DNA of 61,396 bases from an uncultured Bryobacterales bacterium (GTDB lineage Bacteria > Acidobacteriota > Terriglobia > Bryobacterales > Bryobacteraceae). Shown here piece by piece: positions 43,595-52,956 of this stretch. The stretch is taken from the NCBI GenBank assembly GCA_937959285.1, contig CALGAR010000123.1:1-61396 (forward strand), given 5' to 3'. The notes beneath the pieces are model-generated. The model made no database searches. It saw only the letters and a program-made list of their open reading frames with translations, and was not told where the DNA came from. Both the position numbers and the translations under genes were made by a program. Each line of letters begins with the position of its first letter. Position 1 is the stretch's first letter.

Positions 43595-45223
43595 TCACAG
43601 GTAGGAATACAGGACGACGACCGCGCCGATTGCACTCGCCAGGAGAATGCTGTGCCCAAGCGTGAAGCGGAAAAGCTTCGCCTGGTCCTCCGATGACATA
43701 CCCGTCGCTGCCGCGGCTACGGCGATGGTCTGAAGACTGATCATCTTGCCCATGACGCCGCCGCTCGAATTCGATGCCGCCATCACGACGGGGTCAAACC
43801 CAAGACGGTTCGCCGTGATCACCTGCAAGCTGCCAAACAGTGCGTTGGCTGACGTATCCGAGCCCGTCAGAAACACTCCGAGCCAGCCGAGGATGGAACT
43901 GAAGAACGGGAACGCAGCGCCCGTAGCGGCGAAGGCGAGCCCCAAGGTGCCCGTCGCACCGGAGTAGTTCATGAGGAAGGCCATGCCGAGGACGCTTGTG
44001 ACAGTGATCGTAGGCAGAAGAAGCTGCTTTGCGACCTCCCTCAGGATCCTTACGAAGTGACTCAGCTTGACGCCGAGCAGCAGCGCCGCACAGATTGCGG
44101 CAAACATGCACGACGTACCGGAAGCCGAGAGCCAGTTCAGATTGTAAACAGCCGCATACGGAGCCGGGCTCGTTACGACCGGCGGCATCCGCTCTACAAC
44201 GTTGTGCAGCCCGGCCCAGCCAAATGTAACCGTGACGGAGTTGAGGACAGCCTGCACAGGCTTGAAGCCCCACAGAAGAACGAAGATCACCAGCAGACCG
44301 TAGGGCATCCAGGCTGCAGCCACTTCACGGGCGCTGTGACGCTTCGGCATTACACTCGCGGGAACGGAGCCCGTTCCACCGGAGACCGCAGCCACAGCGA
44401 CTTGCGCTTCGCGGGGCTGCCAGACTCTCAGCAGCACAACCAGCGCTCCCATTGCGGAGAGGGAACTCAGAATATCCACGAGCTGCGGCCCGACGAAGTT
44501 GGAAACGAGGAACTGCATCGAGGCGAATACGCCGCCGCAGACCAGGGCTGCGGGAAAAACGGTACGCAGTGCCGAAATGCCGCCCATCGCAGTGACCAGG
44601 TAAGCAGGTACGATCAGCGAGATCGGGGCGCAGATGCGGCCCACCCAGGCACTGAGCTGATCCAGAGGCAACCCGGTGATTCCGGCCAGGGTGATCACTG
44701 GAATTCCGATGGACCCGAATGCCACGGGCGCGGTGTTCGCGAGGAGGCAAATGGCTGAGGCGTAGAAGGGCGAGAAGCCGAGTCCGGTCAGCATCGCCGC
44801 CGCGACGGCGACCGGCGTGCCGAAGCCTGCCGCCCCTTCAATGAATGCCCCAAACGAAAAGGCGATCAGCAGCGCCTGCAGCAACCTGTTCGACGTGAGC
44901 GCCCCCACCGAATCTTTGATAATCTCGAACTTGCCCGTGTCTACCGTGATTCGGTAGAGAACGATCGCCCAGAACACGATCCAGGAAATTGGAAAGAGCC
45001 CGAACGCCGCTCCATAGGTAACGGCTCCAAGCGCGGCAGAAGCCGGCATCTGATAACCGAAGAGCGCCAGGAGCACCGTAACGCCCAGGCCCGAAAGAGC
45101 CGCTATATAGGCAGGCTTTCGCAATACGCCCAAAAGCAGCAGCAGCGTAAAGATCGGGAGGCCCGCCACCAGGGCGGAAACGGGGAGGCTCGTACCCCAT
45201 AACAGATATTCCTGACGCCACAT
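43595..45223 (-). CDS. L-lactate permease (LctP/LldP family)
   Basis: 542 residues, about 13 TM helices. Signature GAFIEGAAGFGTPVAVAAAMLTGLGF and NTAPVAFGSIGIPVITLAGITGL are typical of LctP, which imports lactate or glycolate with protons. Start ATG 45223 begins 22 bases after the GHL6-like gene stop. Together with the receptor and hydrolase upstream it suggests import of a carboxylate released outside or in the periplasm (inference). Confidence 0.9.
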   Translation of the reverse strand: MWRQEYLLWGTSLPVSALVAGLPIFTLLLLLGVLRKPAYIAALSGLGVTVLLALFGYQMPASAALGAVTYGAAFGLFPISWIVFWAIVLYRITVDTGKFEIIKDSVGALTSNRLLQALLIAFSFGAFIEGAAGFGTPVAVAAAMLTGLGFSPFYASAICLLANTAPVAFGSIGIPVITLAGITGLPLDQLSAWVGRICAPISLIVPAYLVTAMGGISALRTVFPAALVCGGVFASMQFLVSNFVGPQLVDILSSLSAMGALVVLLRVWQPREAQVAVAAVSGGTGSVPASVMPKRHSAREVAAAWMPYGLLVIFVLLWGFKPVQAVLNSVTVTFGWAGLHNVVERMPPVVTSPAPYAAVYNLNWLSASGTSCMFAAICAALLLGVKLSHFVRILREVAKQLLLPTITVTSVLGMAFLMNYSGATGTLGLAFAATGAAFPFFSSILGWLGVFLTGSDTSANALFGSLQVITANRLGFDPVVMAASNSSGGVMGKMISLQTIAVAAAATGMSSEDQAKLFRFTLGHSILLASAIGAVVVLYSYL

Positions 45224-45245
45224 TCAGTTTGTTTCCTCTCGTTTC

Positions 45246-47210
45246 TTACTCTAGTACGATCAGTTCGTAATCCTTCAGTTCTGGCAAAACGAAGCGGCTG
45301 CGGCCGCCCGAATCCGTCACCGCCAGTGCCGCGCGATTCCGTATTGCTGTAGCCTTCAAAAACTTCCCGGCCAGCTTCACTTCAATATCACGCATCGGCA
45401 ACGGTTCAAAATAGGCGGTCTGGGAATGGCCGGAAAGATTGATCAGGTGGAGCAGTGTGCGATTGCCCTGACGCATCAGGCTCATCTCCACTAAAGGATG
45501 CGCGTTTGTCACAATCTGCCTTTCCGGCATCAGGTCCGCGATCAGATCCCGCAGGATCCCTGCATGGGCCGGCAAACTGTGCTTGTAGTAAAGGACAGAA
45601 AGGTCCCAAGGCACCCACACCAAACGGCCCTTCCCGATCTGGGACCGGACCAGGCCCGGCTTGGTGGTCTCCTTCATGTCCGTATGGATTTTCTCCGGCG
45701 GGCCGATCATGCTCGGCGGAATGAACGTCAGCGAATCGCTGCCATCGCCCGCCACCTCGGTATAGTCCCCGTTGAGCATGACAATCGTCGTGTCCTTGAG
45801 AGACGGCAGCAGTTGATGGTTCCGGACGCGGAAGTAGCCCGAGACGTTCTTCCAGGTCTGCACCACGGCGGGCACAGGAAGCTCCGGCGGGCGGGCACTC
45901 ACTACAAGCACCTTGCCTCCCTGCTCCAGGTAGGTCTTCAGCTCGGCTGGAGCCCACTCTGTGGCAATCACCAGATCGTAGTCGCGCTTCCCGAGCCAAT
46001 CCATGTTGTCGGAGACCGCGAACGGAATGTGCTCCTCGCTCAGAAAACGGAAGACTCCGCGGTATGCGGCAGTATTGAGTGTGCGGCCTAACCGCGCCGA
46101 TCCGCCTAACAGCAGCACCTTCGCGGCGCTCTGCTGCTTCACATAGTATTGTTCGTTCGCCGCCAGCCACTGGTAGACCGGCTTTGCAGCCTGGATGGCC
46201 TGCATATCCTGCTGGTCGAGCGTGCCGTTCACCGCAAACGCCGCTGCGCCGCCGTGCGCGACGTTCTGCCACAAGCGCAGGGCAATCTCCTGTTGGGGCA
46301 CCGTCGCGAAACGCCACGGGAAATCCACAAACTGCATGCAAAGGTTCACGGACATCTTCGTGGGTTCGCTGTTCCGGGCTCGATTCACGTTGTCGCTGGA
46401 AGCGTAAGGCCACAACGGCAACGGGCGGTTGACGGCCGTATTCGACTCGGACATGATGCCATCGGTGTGTTCCTGGATGTAGTTGAAGTAGCCCGCCTTT
46501 GGACGTTTGGTTCGGATCAGCTTGCCGATTTCTGCGGCCACTTCCCGTGAGCAGTGGAACATGAACCGCCGGTAGTCGTCGTCCGGCTCCTTCGGCAGGT
46601 CCTTGCCGTACATCTCGCGATATTTCCGTTTGCAACTATCGCAGTGGCAATGGCCCACAAAGGTGCCGCTATAGTCGCGCGACTGGTTGCCGAACATGTT
46701 GAAGAACAGGCCGTCGACGTCATAGTTCTCGAGGGCTTCGGCCAGGATCTTCATACCGAGGTCGCGATAGTAGCCGCCGTTGATGCACGTGGAGTAGAGC
46801 TCGTTGTAGACAACAGGCTCCCCGTTCGCCTTGCGAAAGAACCATTCTGGATGCGCATCGAACACCTCCTTCCGCGTTTTGCTGAGGTCGAAGCGGCCCA
46901 CTACGCGGATGCCGCGTTTATGCGCCAGCTCCAGTACTTCGCCGAAGAGGTCGCGACCTTTGGGAAGGTACGGGCTCGGGTAGTGAAACGGAACTTTGGT
47001 CGGGTAGTAGGCGGCAATGCCGCCCATACCAAAGTGCAGAACGTTTGCCTTGAAGTCGGTCAGTTGGTCAATCAAGCGTTGGGCATCGAGGTTTGCGTCC
47101 GTTTCCCGCAGATTCGTCTGAACCCACCGCAACGGCTGCGTCATCCACCACCCTTCCTGAGCCATGGCAGCGCAGGCGTGAAGCAGCATAAAGGCAGCAA
47201 TCCGTTTCAT
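45246..47210 (-). CDS. Exported GHL6-like putative glycosidase, receptor-linked
   Basis: 654 residues. Signal peptide MKRIAAFMLLHACAAMA. TIM-barrel-like N-terminal part with the motif WVQTNLRETDANLD (30-43), FGMGGIAAYYPTKV, RVVGRFDLSKTRKEV, DGLFFNMFGNQ and a Cys cluster GHCHCDSCKRKY (~225) that may bind metal or stabilise the fold. Later a Rossmann-like part (YLEQGGKVLVVSAR) as in the paralogue at 1914..3935. Its ATG overlaps the receptor stop (TGATG), so both are translated together. Substrate unknown. Confidence 0.8.
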   Translation of the reverse strand: MKRIAAFMLLHACAAMAQEGWWMTQPLRWVQTNLRETDANLDAQRLIDQLTDFKANVLHFGMGGIAAYYPTKVPFHYPSPYLPKGRDLFGEVLELAHKRGIRVVGRFDLSKTRKEVFDAHPEWFFRKANGEPVVYNELYSTCINGGYYRDLGMKILAEALENYDVDGLFFNMFGNQSRDYSGTFVGHCHCDSCKRKYREMYGKDLPKEPDDDYRRFMFHCSREVAAEIGKLIRTKRPKAGYFNYIQEHTDGIMSESNTAVNRPLPLWPYASSDNVNRARNSEPTKMSVNLCMQFVDFPWRFATVPQQEIALRLWQNVAHGGAAAFAVNGTLDQQDMQAIQAAKPVYQWLAANEQYYVKQQSAAKVLLLGGSARLGRTLNTAAYRGVFRFLSEEHIPFAVSDNMDWLGKRDYDLVIATEWAPAELKTYLEQGGKVLVVSARPPELPVPAVVQTWKNVSGYFRVRNHQLLPSLKDTTIVMLNGDYTEVAGDGSDSLTFIPPSMIGPPEKIHTDMKETTKPGLVRSQIGKGRLVWVPWDLSVLYYKHSLPAHAGILRDLIADLMPERQIVTNAHPLVEMSLMRQGNRTLLHLINLSGHSQTAYFEPLPMRDIEVKLAGKFLKATAIRNRAALAVTDSGGRSRFVLPELKDYELIVLE

Positions 47211-50200
47211 CAGAACATCACCTTCAATCCGAACTGGATCTGACGCCCTGTAGCAGACGAACTCGTCAGCTTGCCGAAGTTCGCATTTCCGATCGTCAGC
47301 GCGGAGTTGTTCGCATTGGGCAGGAAGAACGTCGGTGTGTTGGTAAGGTTGAACGCTTCCGCCCGGAATTGAGCGGTTACCCGTTCGGCAATTTGAAAGT
47401 TTTTGAAGAGGCTGAAGTCTGTGTTGAATGAACCCGGCCCCCGGCCCACCCGCCTGGCAGCATTGCCGAAAAGCGTAATGAGTGCGTCGTTGGCGTTGCG
47501 CACCTGCCGGGGTTCCGTGAAGGCCTCCGGATTGAACCAGCCGTCAACACCTTTGTTAGGCAGGTACATTGAGACGCCACTGACTCGATCCGGTACGTTG
47601 ATGGTGGCGTAGAGCTGGTTGGCGGCCGGGATCCGGCTAGTGCGAATGTCCGTCGGGAAGCCGCTGCGCTTAGTCACAATGCCATTCACCTGCCAGCCAC
47701 CGAACAAGGCGCCTACGACGCCTCTGTGGTTGAGAAGCGGCTTGCCGGGCCCGAAAGGCAGTTCATAGCCATAGCTCAACACGAATACGTGCGGCACATC
47801 GAGCGGCGTGTAGCTGCGTTCATTGCGAAGGTTATAGGAGTCGACCGGGAAAACCGTACCGCCGTTTTGTGCAAACGCCATCGTACTGCTTCCGTTCGAC
47901 TCGAGATTCTTCGACCACGTGTAGTTCATCAGGAAGTTCAAGCCTGCCGACATCCGCTTTTCAAGACGAACATTCAGCGCATTATATATGTTGTTGCCAA
48001 TAGCCGCGTCAAACCCGACCGCATTGTTCACGTTGCTGAATCTCCGGTCGATTTGCCTCGTCCGGCCGGCAAGAGCGTCTTCAAAGCGAATCTGATTGAG
48101 GTTGACACGGGTCGCAAGCTTCGTGCCCTTGGCTCCTGAGTAGGACGTTTCGAGGACCATATCGCGCATCAGCTGGTATTGGAGGCTGACGTTCCACTGA
48201 TACACGTATGGATTGGGGTTATTGGAGAAGTCTGCGCCCCGGAACAGGAATCCCGTCGGACGTTCCGGCGTGAATTCGGAAAGCGTCGGGTCGCCAGCCG
48301 AGACTGGCAGAGGGTCGTTGACCGTAAGCGGAGGCGTGACGGTCCCGGAGGCGCTCACTACCGGGAAAGCAACAGCCGGAGTGTTTGGAATATTCGCGCC
48401 GATCATCGTAACCTCGCGGTTCGGATCGCGACGTGCGTAAAAGATTCCGGCGCCGCCTCGCACCGTAAACCGCTCTGTAGCAGCGTACGCGAAGCCGATG
48501 CGGGGCGCGATGTTGTTATGATCTCCAGCGATCAGCGACCGCGAAAAGCCGTCCCTACCTGGCTGGGAGATCCTTCCAGTCGTGGCGTTAAACAGACCGC
48601 CGCGATCGCGAGCGTCAACGGGCTGGGTGAAGAGCTCATAGCGAACGCCAAGATTCAGCGTCAACTTTCGGGAGAATTTCCAGTCGTCTTGAAAATAGCC
48701 GCCCACGTAAAGGTCGCGTGCCCGCGCCCAGTCGAGCAGTTGCGAGCCCTGCATGCTGGAGGGATACCCAAAGAGGAAATCAGCGAAGGGACTCCCGGAG
48801 CCCGGGGTGTCGCTCGATGAGCTGAATATGGATCCAAAGATCAACTGCCCGCTTCCCTCGTTTCTGTCATAGCGATAGCGGCGAATATCAACACCCGTCT
48901 TGAAGTTGTGGTTTCCACTCGTGATGCTGAGATTGTCTGTCCATTGGAATGTGTTCTCAATGTTGTAGTTTGGGTTGGCCGCGCCAAAGCCCGCGAACTG
49001 AGCCTGGGTGTTGATCAAACCAGAAAAATTGAAAGCAATGCTTGGGAAGCCCTGCACAGGGAACGGGAAGAGCGTGAAATTGTTTTGACGGGCAAACTCA
49101 ACGCCCGCAGCGAGATCCGTAGGTACGATGCTGCCGTTGTGGCGGCTGTAGCCAACGCGGAACTCGTTGACAATGTTCGGGCGAAAGATGTGAGTATCGC
49201 TGATCACGGCACTCCGCGTGTTACGGATACTCGTGCTGTTGCCGCCTATGAAGCCGTCAAAGTTGCCCGGGTTTGGCGTGGTCCCGTTCGAGAACGAAAA
49301 GCGGCCGAACATCGTATTGTTGTCGCTGATCCGGTGGTCAATCTTCACGTCGTATTGATCATTATCGAAGCCCCTCGGAGCAATTCGCAGATAGTTGCGG
49401 TTTTGGGCGCCCGGAGCGCCAAAGTTCGGCTCTGGCAGCAGACTGACTACCGCCGCCGAAGCAGGATTAATGTAGCTTTGCGGGATGCGGTTCCCAGGCA
49501 GCGGCGTGCTGATCACCTGACCATTCGGCCCGATGCGTCGCGCGTGAGGATCGAAGATCGGGGCGTTGTAACGCGAGAAGTCACCCTGACGGAAGTCCAT
49601 CGGAGGGATGTCGAGGATGCTGGACGAAGCCGTGGTTCGACGGCGCGTTCCTTCGAAGTCGGTGAAGAAGAAGGTCCGATTCTTGCCGTCGTATAGCTTA
49701 GGCACCTGCAGCGGCCCTCCTAGCGTAAAGCCGAACTGATTTTGCTTAAACGGCTGGCGAGGCACGTTCCCTGCGTTAGAGAAGAAGTTATTCGCGTCCA
49801 GCTTTTCGTTCCGAAGGAAGTTCCACGCTCTGCCGTGATACTCATTGGTGCCACTTTTGATGGTGGCGCTCACAATGGTCCCCGCGGAACGCCCGAACTC
49901 AGCGCTATAGTTGTTGGTCTTTACTTTGAACTCCTCGACGGCATCGACGCTTGGTGTATATGCAATGCCGTTCGCCCCGACGCCCCCGTTGTTGCTGCTG
50001 GTGTTATTGTCAATCCCGTCGAGCATGACGTCGTTGCTTTGAAATCTTCCACCTCCTCCCACGAACGGCAGATTCGTTCCCATCCCGGTCACTGGAACCG
50101 TATTACCCGCTAGTAGGCCCAGAGCAAAAGGATTCCGTCCGTTGAGAGGCAAGTCGACAATCTTCTTGTTCTCGATGACCTGACCCAGAGACGACGTGGC

Positions 50201-50578
50201 GGAGTCCACGAGCGGCGCGGCCGTTGTCACCGTAACAGCCTCTGTCACAGCACCCACCTCCAGGCGGATCGTCAGGTTGACGGTCTGGTCAACGCGGAGC
50301 TGGATCCCCGTCAGCGTTGTCGGTCTGAAGCCCGTGACGGAAGCGTTGATTTTGTGCTCGCCGATTCGAAGGTAAGGAAGCGTGAACTCGCCTCGCTCGT
50401 TGCTTTGCACGGTGCGAGACTCACCGGTGCCAACGTGGGTTGCCGTTACAGTGGCATTCGGAACCACGGCTCCAGTGGTATCTTCCACCACTCCAGTAAT
50501 CGTGCCTGTTGCCACCTGAGCCGAGAGAGAGACAGCAAAGACCGCCGACAGGACGGCCGCGTGAAGGACGGATTTCAT
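47210..50578 (-). CDS. Oar-like TonB-dependent receptor, operon with hydrolase
   Basis: 1122 residues from ATG 50578 (an ATG at 50593 is in frame). Signal MKSVLHAAVLSAVFAVSLSA; carboxypeptidase-regulatory domain (GTITGVVEDTTGAVVPNATVTATHVGTG), plug (IVDLPLNGRNPFALGLLAGNTVPV), then a long beta-barrel ending GRQIQFGLKVMF. A GntR-type operator and promoter sit directly upstream. It overlaps the hydrolase gene by one base. Likely a carbohydrate uptake receptor in the outer membrane. Confidence 0.92.
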   Translation of the reverse strand: MKSVLHAAVLSAVFAVSLSAQVATGTITGVVEDTTGAVVPNATVTATHVGTGESRTVQSNERGEFTLPYLRIGEHKINASVTGFRPTTLTGIQLRVDQTVNLTIRLEVGAVTEAVTVTTAAPLVDSATSSLGQVIENKKIVDLPLNGRNPFALGLLAGNTVPVTGMGTNLPFVGGGGRFQSNDVMLDGIDNNTSSNNGGVGANGIAYTPSVDAVEEFKVKTNNYSAEFGRSAGTIVSATIKSGTNEYHGRAWNFLRNEKLDANNFFSNAGNVPRQPFKQNQFGFTLGGPLQVPKLYDGKNRTFFFTDFEGTRRRTTASSSILDIPPMDFRQGDFSRYNAPIFDPHARRIGPNGQVISTPLPGNRIPQSYINPASAAVVSLLPEPNFGAPGAQNRNYLRIAPRGFDNDQYDVKIDHRISDNNTMFGRFSFSNGTTPNPGNFDGFIGGNSTSIRNTRSAVISDTHIFRPNIVNEFRVGYSRHNGSIVPTDLAAGVEFARQNNFTLFPFPVQGFPSIAFNFSGLINTQAQFAGFGAANPNYNIENTFQWTDNLSITSGNHNFKTGVDIRRYRYDRNEGSGQLIFGSIFSSSSDTPGSGSPFADFLFGYPSSMQGSQLLDWARARDLYVGGYFQDDWKFSRKLTLNLGVRYELFTQPVDARDRGGLFNATTGRISQPGRDGFSRSLIAGDHNNIAPRIGFAYAATERFTVRGGAGIFYARRDPNREVTMIGANIPNTPAVAFPVVSASGTVTPPLTVNDPLPVSAGDPTLSEFTPERPTGFLFRGADFSNNPNPYVYQWNVSLQYQLMRDMVLETSYSGAKGTKLATRVNLNQIRFEDALAGRTRQIDRRFSNVNNAVGFDAAIGNNIYNALNVRLEKRMSAGLNFLMNYTWSKNLESNGSSTMAFAQNGGTVFPVDSYNLRNERSYTPLDVPHVFVLSYGYELPFGPGKPLLNHRGVVGALFGGWQVNGIVTKRSGFPTDIRTSRIPAANQLYATINVPDRVSGVSMYLPNKGVDGWFNPEAFTEPRQVRNANDALITLFGNAARRVGRGPGSFNTDFSLFKNFQIAERVTAQFRAEAFNLTNTPTFFLPNANNSALTIGNANFGKLTSSSATGRQIQFGLKVMF

Positions 50579-50609
50579 GGTTCCTCCCGACACTCGTCAA
50601 AATTGAGTC

Positions 50610-50632
50610 AATGGTATAGAGGTCTTACCATT
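50610..50632. promoter_or_regulatory. Inverted-repeat operator for the GntR/FCD regulator
   Basis: AATGGTA (50610..50616) and TACCATT (50626..50632) are an exact inverted repeat with a nine-base spacer; the inner GGTCTTACC also fits the FCD-subfamily pattern NGTNNNACN. The left arm covers the receptor -10 box and the right arm lies in its spacer, so binding would block transcription of the receptor operon. The regulator gene is divergent and its ATG is 76 bases away. Confidence 0.72.
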
Positions 50633-50639
50633 CAGTCAA
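50611..50639 (-). promoter_or_regulatory. Promoter of the receptor-hydrolase-permease operon
   Basis: On the minus strand TTGACT (50639..50634), exactly 17-base spacer, TACCAT (50616..50611). Downstream, GGGAGG precedes the receptor ATG at 50578. The operator inverted repeat overlaps it. Confidence 0.65.
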
Positions 50640-50708
50640 GCCCTTTTCCCTCTCAAACTTCTGCGCCTGCCACGCATTGACGTGGCGGTTATGCTGGTAG
50701 GAGAACAG

Positions 50709-51470
50709 ATGCCAACAGCAGCAAGGGTCAAACGGCAGGCGACTCCTATCAGTCGGACCACCCTCACCGCGGCCGCTTTCGAACAGTTGATTTCTTATGT
50801 AGTCAAGGGAGATTGGAAGGCTGGCGACCGGATCCCTCCCGAGCGCGAGCTGTGTCAGCAACTGGGGATTGCGCGAACGTCCCTGCGCGAAGCGCTCAAG
50901 GCTATGGAACTCATCGGGTTGCTCGAGAGCCGCGTGGGTGACGGCACATTTGTGTGCCCGCGATCGGAGTTCCTCTCCCGGCCCCTGCTATGGGCTTTGA
51001 CAGGAACGGACCATATCGAGCTGGGCAATATTATGGAAGCCCGTGCGCTGATTGAACGGGATCTTGCCGGCTTGGCCGCTGAGCGAGGCACCGAGGATGA
51101 GATCGAGGCAATCGGCCAGCAGGTGCGTGCCATGCGGGAGGCCATCGACCATGGCGGATCCATCGTTGACGCTGACATGAATTTCCACCTGGCGGTAGCG
51201 CGAGCTGCCAAGAATGACGTACTCCATAACGCCGTCCAGCTGCTCCGCAATCTGCTGCGGCATTGGATCAACCTGAAGCTCATGCTGCCAGGAGTGTCCG
51301 AGCAGGTACTCTCCGAGCACGACGCGATTTACAAGGCAGTGCGCCGGCGCGACCCGGACGCGGCACGCTCGGCGATGTGGTCACACTTACAGATCACTGC
51401 CGAGTTGGTGAATCGCGTTGTCGAACAGGCAAAACAGCCTGTCCACCGGCAGTCTCCCTCTAACGCCTGA
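50709..51470 (+). CDS. GntR-family regulator, FCD (FadR) subfamily
   Basis: 253 residues from ATG 50709, chosen because AGGAG lies six bases upstream; earlier starts at 50691 and GTG 50682 have no such site. Winged helix (AFEQLISYVVKGDWKAGDRIPPERELCQQLGIARTSLREALKAMELIGLLESRVGDGTFV), then an all-helical FCD ligand domain (LIERDLAGLAAERG, DMNFHLAVARAAKN, SEHDAIYKAVRRRDPDAARSAMWSHL) with the metal-binding Asp/His residues. Such regulators sense sugar acids or carboxylates. Divergent from the receptor operon it probably represses. Confidence 0.93.
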   Translation: MPTAARVKRQATPISRTTLTAAAFEQLISYVVKGDWKAGDRIPPERELCQQLGIARTSLREALKAMELIGLLESRVGDGTFVCPRSEFLSRPLLWALTGTDHIELGNIMEARALIERDLAGLAAERGTEDEIEAIGQQVRAMREAIDHGGSIVDADMNFHLAVARAAKNDVLHNAVQLLRNLLRHWINLKLMLPGVSEQVLSEHDAIYKAVRRRDPDAARSAMWSHLQITAELVNRVVEQAKQPVHRQSPSNA

Positions 51471-51515
51471 TCGCTTCCCCTTTCGAAAATCGGCGGTCGC
51501 CCCAGGGCGTGCTCG

Positions 51516-51560
51516 TCGAGGTTTGCATCCGTTTCCCACAGATTCGTCTGAACCCCGCAA
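51516..51560 (-). pseudogene. Remnant of a GHL6-like gene 5' region
   Basis: 40 bases (51516..51555) match 47086..47125 inside the GHL6-like gene with two differences, and the match continues across a two-base gap for a few bases. On the minus strand it would encode VQTNLWETDANLD, the same motif as WVQTNLRETDANLD. No longer gene is seen around it; the flanks are not related. A vestige of a second copy is the simplest reading. Confidence 0.6.
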
Positions 51561-51632
51561 CACATCCGCCCCAGCAGACCTAAATCGACTGGATGCCCCA
51601 CCGATGCTGGATTTCGTTAGAATCGGTTAGCC

Positions 51633-52856
51633 ATGGCGGTTGGAACGAAAGAAGCTTGCGAGGCCGTGCCGCCTCGTGAGAAAGCGGAACTGGTGGAATC
51701 GGTGATTGCGAGCCCGGCTTTCGCAAAAGCCCCGGCGCTGCGCAAACTCCTCCTTTATTTATGGGAGCATCGCGATGAACCAGTCACCGAATACGCCATT
51801 GGCGTTGACGTCTTCGGCAAGCGCCAGGACTTTGATCCCAAAATCGATGCGACCGTCCGCGTCCACATCTCCCGTCTCCGGCAAAAACTGAAAGAGCACG
51901 CCGAAGCCGATCCTCAGTTTCCGTATCGTCTGGTGATCCCTCCAGGAACCCACCGTCTGGAGATTCTGCCGGTAGCCTCTCGAGAAGCACGCGCCTTCGC
52001 GCAGCTGAGGCACTGGCTGCTCCCTACGGCAACGATCGCACTGGCAATTACGACTGTGGCGATCTTCATCGAAAACCGCACCCTCCGAGAAAGGCTCGAA
52101 GCATCAGAGAAGGCGACCTCCCTGCCCGAATTGTGGCGCGCGATGCTTCGCCCAGGACGCTTAACTCGGGTAGTCTACCCCATCCCGGTCTTCTATCGAT
52201 GGAATCGCCTGCGAGTCCGGGACGTCACCAACAACCACCCGGACGGCTGGAAAGACTCTCCGAACCTCGCTCCGTTGGTCGCGCGCTTCGGCCCGCCGCA
52301 GCTTTCGCAATCCTACTCGGTCGCGAGCGACACCTCCGCCGCCATCCAGCTCACCCGGTTTCTTTCAGGCCGCGGCGTCCCGCTGGAAGTGAGCCCTACA
52401 GCCAGCCTTTCCCTCGATCAATACGGGAACGAGAATCTGATCTTCCTGGGCATGCCGCCGACGAATGCCGCGCTGGACCAGTACGTGAATCGCCTCAACT
52501 TCTATCTCCTACCCGGCAACGCGCAAGTGGGAAACCGCGCCCCCCAGGACGGCGAGCCTTCGCTCTTTACCGGCAAGGCAGATCCGAACAATCCCGCGAT
52601 TCGAGAACAGTACGGTCACGTTGCTGTCCTTCCGGGCCATGCTCCCGATTCCACCTTGGTTTTGCTGATTGGCCTTCAGACCGCTTCCCTCGCTACCTTT
52701 TTGACATCACCTGTGAGCCTGGAAGAATTCGAGTCGCAGTGGCGGGATGCCGGGCGGCCGCGGTTTTTCGAGGCGGTGATCTCAGCCGTAACCGAGGGGA
52801 ATCAGGTGAAGCGCGCAAAGGCGGTCGCTTTTCGGAAGATCCCCGTATCTAATTGA
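51633..52856 (+). CDS. Membrane-anchored winged-helix regulator (ToxR/CadC-like layout)
   Basis: 407 residues. Residues 15-110 are an OmpR-like DNA-binding fold (YAIGVDVFGKRQDFDPKIDATVRVHISRLRQKLKEH); residues ~130-150 (LLPTATIALAITTVAIFIEN) form one TM helix; residues 160-407 are a soluble domain outside the membrane, with no family recognised. Layout matches regulators that sense periplasmic signals and bind DNA directly. It sits upstream of the broken receptor and the BNR protein and probably controls them. Confidence 0.78.
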   Translation: MAVGTKEACEAVPPREKAELVESVIASPAFAKAPALRKLLLYLWEHRDEPVTEYAIGVDVFGKRQDFDPKIDATVRVHISRLRQKLKEHAEADPQFPYRLVIPPGTHRLEILPVASREARAFAQLRHWLLPTATIALAITTVAIFIENRTLRERLEASEKATSLPELWRAMLRPGRLTRVVYPIPVFYRWNRLRVRDVTNNHPDGWKDSPNLAPLVARFGPPQLSQSYSVASDTSAAIQLTRFLSGRGVPLEVSPTASLSLDQYGNENLIFLGMPPTNAALDQYVNRLNFYLLPGNAQVGNRAPQDGEPSLFTGKADPNNPAIREQYGHVAVLPGHAPDSTLVLLIGLQTASLATFLTSPVSLEEFESQWRDAGRPRFFEAVISAVTEGNQVKRAKAVAFRKIPVSN

Positions 52857-52956
52857 ATTTGCTATGTAACAGCTACGTAACAGACCCCAAGCTACTGCCG
52901 CGGGCCGACGAATCCATACGATACTCCCTCAGGAACTCATTGCATCAGGGGGTACC

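Noticed and set aside
48908..49696. Long open frame on the plus strand opposite the Oar-like receptor
   Set aside because: It is a shadow frame; no family motif, no RBS, and the opposite strand encodes a clear receptor.
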